NCBI RefSeq assembly: GCF_900105865.1
Contig: NZ_LT629804.1
Coordinates: 1,302,001 to 1,366,000 of the forward strand
Source of the DNA: Arcanobacterium phocae
Lineage (GTDB): Bacteria > Actinomycetota > Actinomycetes > Actinomycetales > Actinomycetaceae
DNA: 64,000 nt
Reading direction: 5' to 3'
This document shows, piece after piece, positions 61,601 to 64,000 of the stretch (its first letter is position 1; each line of letters opens with the position of its first letter). The position numbers and the translations under genes are program-made. The notes below the pieces were generated by a model that ran no database searches, was not told the origin of the DNA, and worked only from the letters and a program-made list of their open reading frames with translations.

Positions 61601-62141
61601 ACCGCATCGGCATAAGATCTTCCGTGCGGCGATTCAGAGTACGAACGAGGCGTTATCATCTTTCTACTTGCCTGCTCACGATGTTTCTGGGCTGGGCGTG
61701 GAAAAGAACATTCTGCGGCATAAGCCTACGTGTGTAGACGTGCGCCTTGAGGATCGAGAGAACTGGGATCTGGCGATCGTAAATATCGTTGGGGCAGTAA
61801 GTGCTGGGGCAGACGTGACTGTGTCTGTTGCCGGAGAGCTTCCTGGCTCTTTTGCAGTACTCCTATATCAGCATGGTGTTGACGTTACTGTAGAATCCCA
61901 TGCCGCTTGGCTTTCCCGAATTTCGGACGCACCTGCTTTCCCGTCTCGCATCCGTTATATCGGTGACGCACCCGAAGAGGTCGCTCAAGCTGTTGGCGGC
62001 TCAATTGATGTCGCTATTTTTGCCGACCCGATAACAGGGCAGGGCCGTGTTGATCTGCGTCCGTTCTTCTTAGAACAAGCTATCGCAGCAACTAACCATA
62101 GATTCGGCGACAAAACGAAGATCCTTGACGGTGTCTTGTAA
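58635..62141 (+). CDS. putA: Bifunctional proline dehydrogenase / L-glutamate gamma-semialdehyde dehydrogenase PutA
   Basis: About 1,168 residues from ATG 58635. The N-terminal half is the FAD-dependent proline dehydrogenase barrel, with KVSAVLGVHNPWG, VKGANLPMERVDA and SYLVRRLEE. The second half is the aldehyde dehydrogenase: IPPWNFPIAIATGSV, GETSGKNAIIVTEQAD and the catalytic Cys about 764 in HAGQKCSACS. A C-terminal 150-residue domain follows, as in larger PutA proteins. It turns proline into glutamate. No ribbon-helix-helix DNA-binding domain is at the start, so it does not regulate itself. Confidence 0.95.
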   Translation: MKPEINGEISLANVANQAIIQARRWADRAASLPTDRAGKLLSDVLASNDGLDFTIDFVDKVIRPEDKRVAARNLQKLSAQKIDFLPAYLSLPASAGGKLATIAPHVVVGAAFRIFRLLVGDLVLDTSPKKLGSAIKAMRKDGSRLNLNLLGEAVLGKNEASRRLNAVMDLLDHDDVDYVSIKVSAVLGVHNPWGYDVAVHEAVHGLYPLYEKALRLKKFINLDMEEYHDLHLTIDVFKNLLELPEFQRLEAGIVLQAYLPDALPAMVDLQQWAANRVSQGGAPIKVRLVKGANLPMERVDAIMHGWELATQPSKEAADANYLRMLEYALRPEHVANVKIGIAGHNMFSLGFAYALIEARGISSGYEVEMLRGMAPNQAAAVREDIGHILFYVPVVDPSEFDVAISYLVRRLEESAAPENFMSSVFEFPHSDVVFNRERDRYITALYGAFPELSQQFAQASLIASRDVPQLSYGPNRIQDRRNDDVVVQNSFTNSADSDPSLPANVEWADQIFANISTTALGQELANSAQVHTTDEVRERICQARASASYWAGLPALERAKILRNAAVILGQRRGELMTVAAAECGKVLGEGDVEVSEAIDFCNYYAQLAEELDQLAGVDVVPAQVTAAIPPWNFPIAIATGSVVAPLATGSAVVFKPAEQARRTGAYVAQALWDAGVPRDVLQLVDIDPSDLPEAGRALVTETDQTVFTGSSQTAQLFRSWQADLRLFGETSGKNAIIVTEQADIDLAAKDIVTSAFGHAGQKCSACSLVILVGTMAESKRLLTQIVDAARSLVVAYPQMPAAQMGPVIEPVCGKLEQGLTKLGHGEHWILAPRQLDDTRKLWSPGIRIGVQRGSEFHQTEYFGPVLGIMFAENLDEAIDIQNDVEYGLTGGIHTLDSDEIAHWLNRVEVGNAYINRGITGAIVRRQPFGGWKRSSVGTGSKAGGPNHLLGLVRAERNNRALMENSRDLPAVEGNDLLIRLHELQSAIEPHRHKIFRAAIQSTNEALSSFYLPAHDVSGLGVEKNILRHKPTCVDVRLEDRENWDLAIVNIVGAVSAGADVTVSVAGELPGSFAVLLYQHGVDVTVESHAAWLSRISDAPAFPSRIRYIGDAPEEVAQAVGGSIDVAIFADPITGQGRVDLRPFFLEQAIAATNHRFGDKTKILDGVL

Positions 62142-62145
62142 AAGG

Positions 62146-62176
62146 TGTGGTGGCAGAAATGGATTCTGCCACCACA
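62146..62176. terminator. Bidirectional terminator between putA and metQ-type gene
   Basis: TGTGGTGGCAGAA (62146-62158) and its complement (62164-62176), perfect 13-bp stem with 5-base loop, in the short gap between convergent genes. Confidence 0.75.
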
Positions 62177-62208
62177 ACTAGATAGAAAACAGTGTTCTCT
62201 GCCTTCAG

Positions 62209-63036
62209 TTAGAACGCTGGGACGATCTCTCCGTTTGGATATGACTCGCGGATGAAATCTGCAACCTTTGGATCGTGAAGGAGCTTTTCAAGTTTAGCGA
62301 TTGCTTCTGCTTTCGCGGAGTCCTTCTTCCACGCAAGGATATTTGCATACGGGTTATCTTCGCCCGATTCGATTGCGATGGCATCGGTTGCCGGGTTTAA
62401 CCCATGATCTAGTGCGAAGTTACCGTTAATTACAGCAATGTCAACATCAGGTAGCTGCACTGGAATAATGGCCGGATCTGCTTCGATGAGTGTGTAGTTG
62501 TGCGGATTCTTGGCAAGGTCGTGAATCGTAGGGTTGTCTCTGTTCTTGAGCTCGAAAAGCCCAAGTTTCTCGAGGAGTTTCAGTGCTCGTGCTTGGTTAG
62601 ACGGATCATTGTTAACCAAGATTGTTGCTTTGTCTGCTAGCTCTTTGAGATCAGTAATCTTTTCCGAAAAAACAGCATAAGGTTCGATCTGGATGCCTTT
62701 GCCGTGCTCAAATGCGTAACCCTTTTCGCTGACTTCGGTGTCAAAGTACGGTAGATGCTGGAAGAAGTTGGCATCGAGTTCGTCCTCATCCAGAGCAACA
62801 TTTGGCTGGATGTAGTCGGTGTACTCCTTGATGTCGATTTCGATCCCTTCAGCTGATGCTAGATTCTCGTTGACGAATTTTAGGATGTCAGCATGTGGTA
62901 CTGGTGAAGCTCCAACTTTGACAACAGTTTTGCCGTTATCGTCCGAAGAACTCGATTGATTGTCCGATCCGGTAGCACATGACGTTAAGGCAAGAAGCGT
63001 TGCACAGGTAAGACTGACGATTTTAAGAAGTTTCAT
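62209..63036 (-). CDS. metQ: Methionine ABC transporter substrate-binding lipoprotein (MetQ/NlpA family)
   Basis: 275 residues. A lipoprotein signal peptide ends at the lipobox LTSC (Cys about 20), followed by a Ser-rich tether. The NlpA/MetQ domain shows VKVGASPVPHADIL, NVALDEDELDANFFQHLPYF and an end with PNGEIVPAF. It binds methionine (or its derivatives) at the cell surface. It lies at the end of a minus-strand operon metN-metI-metQ and follows the permease gene by 93 bp. Start has AAAGG upstream. Confidence 0.93.
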   Translation of the reverse strand: MKLLKIVSLTCATLLALTSCATGSDNQSSSSDDNGKTVVKVGASPVPHADILKFVNENLASAEGIEIDIKEYTDYIQPNVALDEDELDANFFQHLPYFDTEVSEKGYAFEHGKGIQIEPYAVFSEKITDLKELADKATILVNNDPSNQARALKLLEKLGLFELKNRDNPTIHDLAKNPHNYTLIEADPAIIPVQLPDVDIAVINGNFALDHGLNPATDAIAIESGEDNPYANILAWKKDSAKAEAIAKLEKLLHDPKVADFIRESYPNGEIVPAF

Positions 63037-63128
63037 TGTTTTTCCTTTGGCTTTTAGGCATGGATTTTAGTAACCCATGGCCGACTAATCGTTGGGTGCC
63101 AAGGCTAGGTTTCCCGGCTGGTTGCGCC

Positions 63129-63863
63129 TTAGCGGTGATCAACCAACCGGCTCAACATATCACCCACCCACTGCACGATTTGAACCATAATAAGGATGAC
63201 GACGACGGCGATGATGACGACGTCGAAATGATGCCGGGTATATCCGTGGTTGATAGCGAGTGCGCCAAGACCGCCGCCACCGACGATGGAGGACATCGCC
63301 GAATATCCGATAACGGTAATAGTCAAAATCGTAATTGACTGAATAATTGCAGGCAGAGCTTCGCGTACTAAGACGCCAGACATAATGCCAACTGGTGACG
63401 CGCCAGCCATTTGTGCTGCTTCAACTTTTCCTTGTGAAACTGCAAGAACGTTGGATTCGACTAAACGAGCGAAATACGGAACAGCAGATACGATGAGAGC
63501 GACTGTGAACGCGGGCCATCCCACTGTTGAGAGCCAAGGAACATCGATCAAACGAATTGCGTATAGTACGATAACAGCCAAAATAATGAACGGTATTGCT
63601 CGGCCGATATTCACGCTAGCACCTAATAGCTTATGAGTATAGCGATGTGGTATCAGCCCATCTTTACGGGTTTCAGCCAGTATTACGCCCAATGGCAGGC
63701 CAAGTAGCACGGTTACGATTGTGCCGACGCCGACCATGTAGAGTGTTTCGACAATAGCAGGTAATAGCTGCTCTTGCACCACTGGTCGGTTGAACCATGT
63801 GCCTTCTTCGTGCCGTGAAGCGGTAGTTATGACAGTGATAAGGGTAGCTAAGTTCAACATCAT
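63129..63863 (-). CDS. metI: Methionine ABC transporter permease (MetI family)
   Basis: 244 residues with five TM helices, GLPLGVILAETRKDGL, NIGRAIPFIILAV and the EAA loop ESNVLAVSQGKVEAAQMAGA. The VEAAQMAGASPVGIMSGVLVREALPAIIQS block is typical of MetI (shown here in shorter pieces). The ATG at 63863 overlaps the metN stop (ATGA). A 93-bp gap separates it from metQ. Confidence 0.93.
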   Translation of the reverse strand: MMLNLATLITVITTASRHEEGTWFNRPVVQEQLLPAIVETLYMVGVGTIVTVLLGLPLGVILAETRKDGLIPHRYTHKLLGASVNIGRAIPFIILAVIVLYAIRLIDVPWLSTVGWPAFTVALIVSAVPYFARLVESNVLAVSQGKVEAAQMAGASPVGIMSGVLVREALPAIIQSITILTITVIGYSAMSSIVGGGGLGALAINHGYTRHHFDVVIIAVVVILIMVQIVQWVGDMLSRLVDHR

Positions 63864-64000
63864 GCCTCACGCACCTGTGCGAATACTGTTGTTTTGTTGA
63901 ATTTGGTAGCGCATACGTCGCCGGTGCCGATAGGAACTGTTAACGCTAAGCGACCAACCTGAACATCTCCGACTGATTCGAATGTCCCTGCGGCAATATC
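63860..64000 (-). CDS. metN: Methionine ABC transporter ATP-binding protein, C-terminal end
   Basis: Only the last 46 codons are inside the window. They read DIAAGTFESVGDVQVGRLAL, then TVPIGTGDVCATKFNKTTVF and AQVREA before TGA (63860-63862), part of the C-terminal NIL-type regulatory domain of MetN rather than the ATPase core. The stop overlaps the metI start. The call leans on the metI/metQ context. Confidence 0.75.
   Translation of the reverse strand, partial: DIAAGTFESVGDVQVGRLALTVPIGTGDVCATKFNKTTVFAQVREA

Noticed and set aside
1..64000. CRISPR array or rRNA operon
   Set aside because: No regularly spaced repeats of 25-40 bp and no rRNA sequence were seen; the only tandem repeats are the coding 54-bp units.

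Overview
The window comes from an actinobacterium of the Actinomycetaceae, most likely Arcanobacterium haemolyticum or a very close relative. The strongest pointer is a 569-residue cholesterol-dependent cytolysin (2165-3874) with the unusual undecapeptide EATGLAWDPWWT and a PEST-like N-terminal extension; both fit arcanolysin, the relative of Trueperella pyolysin. A LysX-type MprF/lysyl-tRNA synthetase fusion, an LAxTG-type cell-wall anchor and an actinobacterial rsfS neighbourhood agree. The species name is inferred from these features only.

Layout. (1) 1-1747: the end of a membrane protein gene, rsfS, a histidine phosphatase gene and tRNA-Ala(GGC). (2) 1748-7242: an island-like block between two tRNA-Ala genes with identical 3' ends. 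It holds the cytolysin, a secreted HNH nuclease, a padR relic and a divergent MFS/TetR efflux pair with a palindromic operator. (3) 7243-17880: accessory DNA. It contains a decayed IS3-family element with perfect 23-bp inverted repeats, a hidden gene relic, a four-gene cluster (unknown / FAD oxidoreductase / unknown / MFS exporter), a small secreted Cys-pair peptide followed by a frameshifted multi-TM permease and an ABC ATPase, and a membrane protein/PadR pair. (4) 18225-36113: transport and regulation. Included are an osmoprotectant ABC transporter, a ClC channel, a ClbS-like protein, a GntR-controlled membrane protein, a SulP transporter beside an MFS relic, a DoxX protein, LytTR/DUF3021, a DAG-kinase-like protein, two CrcB fluoride channels, TetR/EmrB-type efflux, an esterase, ribosomal protein L31B and an NhaC antiporter.

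(5) 36189-46069: a repeat-rich membrane protein, then the pyrimidine operon pyrC-carB-pyrK-pyrD-pyrF-pyrE-pyrB. Its leader looks like the E. coli pyrBI attenuator: a translated leader ORF, a pause-like hairpin, a U-rich tract and a terminator overlapping the end of the leader ORF. PyrB carries a four-cysteine tail like the zinc domain of PyrI. Neither carA nor pyrR is in the window. (6) 46106-64000: lysX, an alpha/beta hydrolase with a DUF998 protein, a 1,793-codon subtilisin-like surface protease, pyroglutamyl peptidase, divergent putP/putA, and the start of the met uptake locus (metQ, metI and the end of metN).

Several genes suit a host-associated life: cytolysin, secreted nuclease, surface protease, lipid lysinylation by LysX, proline and methionine scavenging, and drug efflux. 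The least explained parts are the 9.4-12.7 kb oxidoreductase/exporter cluster, the 13.4-15.9 kb peptide/ABC cluster and the pyr leader. Starts were chosen from Shine-Dalgarno spacing where possible; no database search was run.
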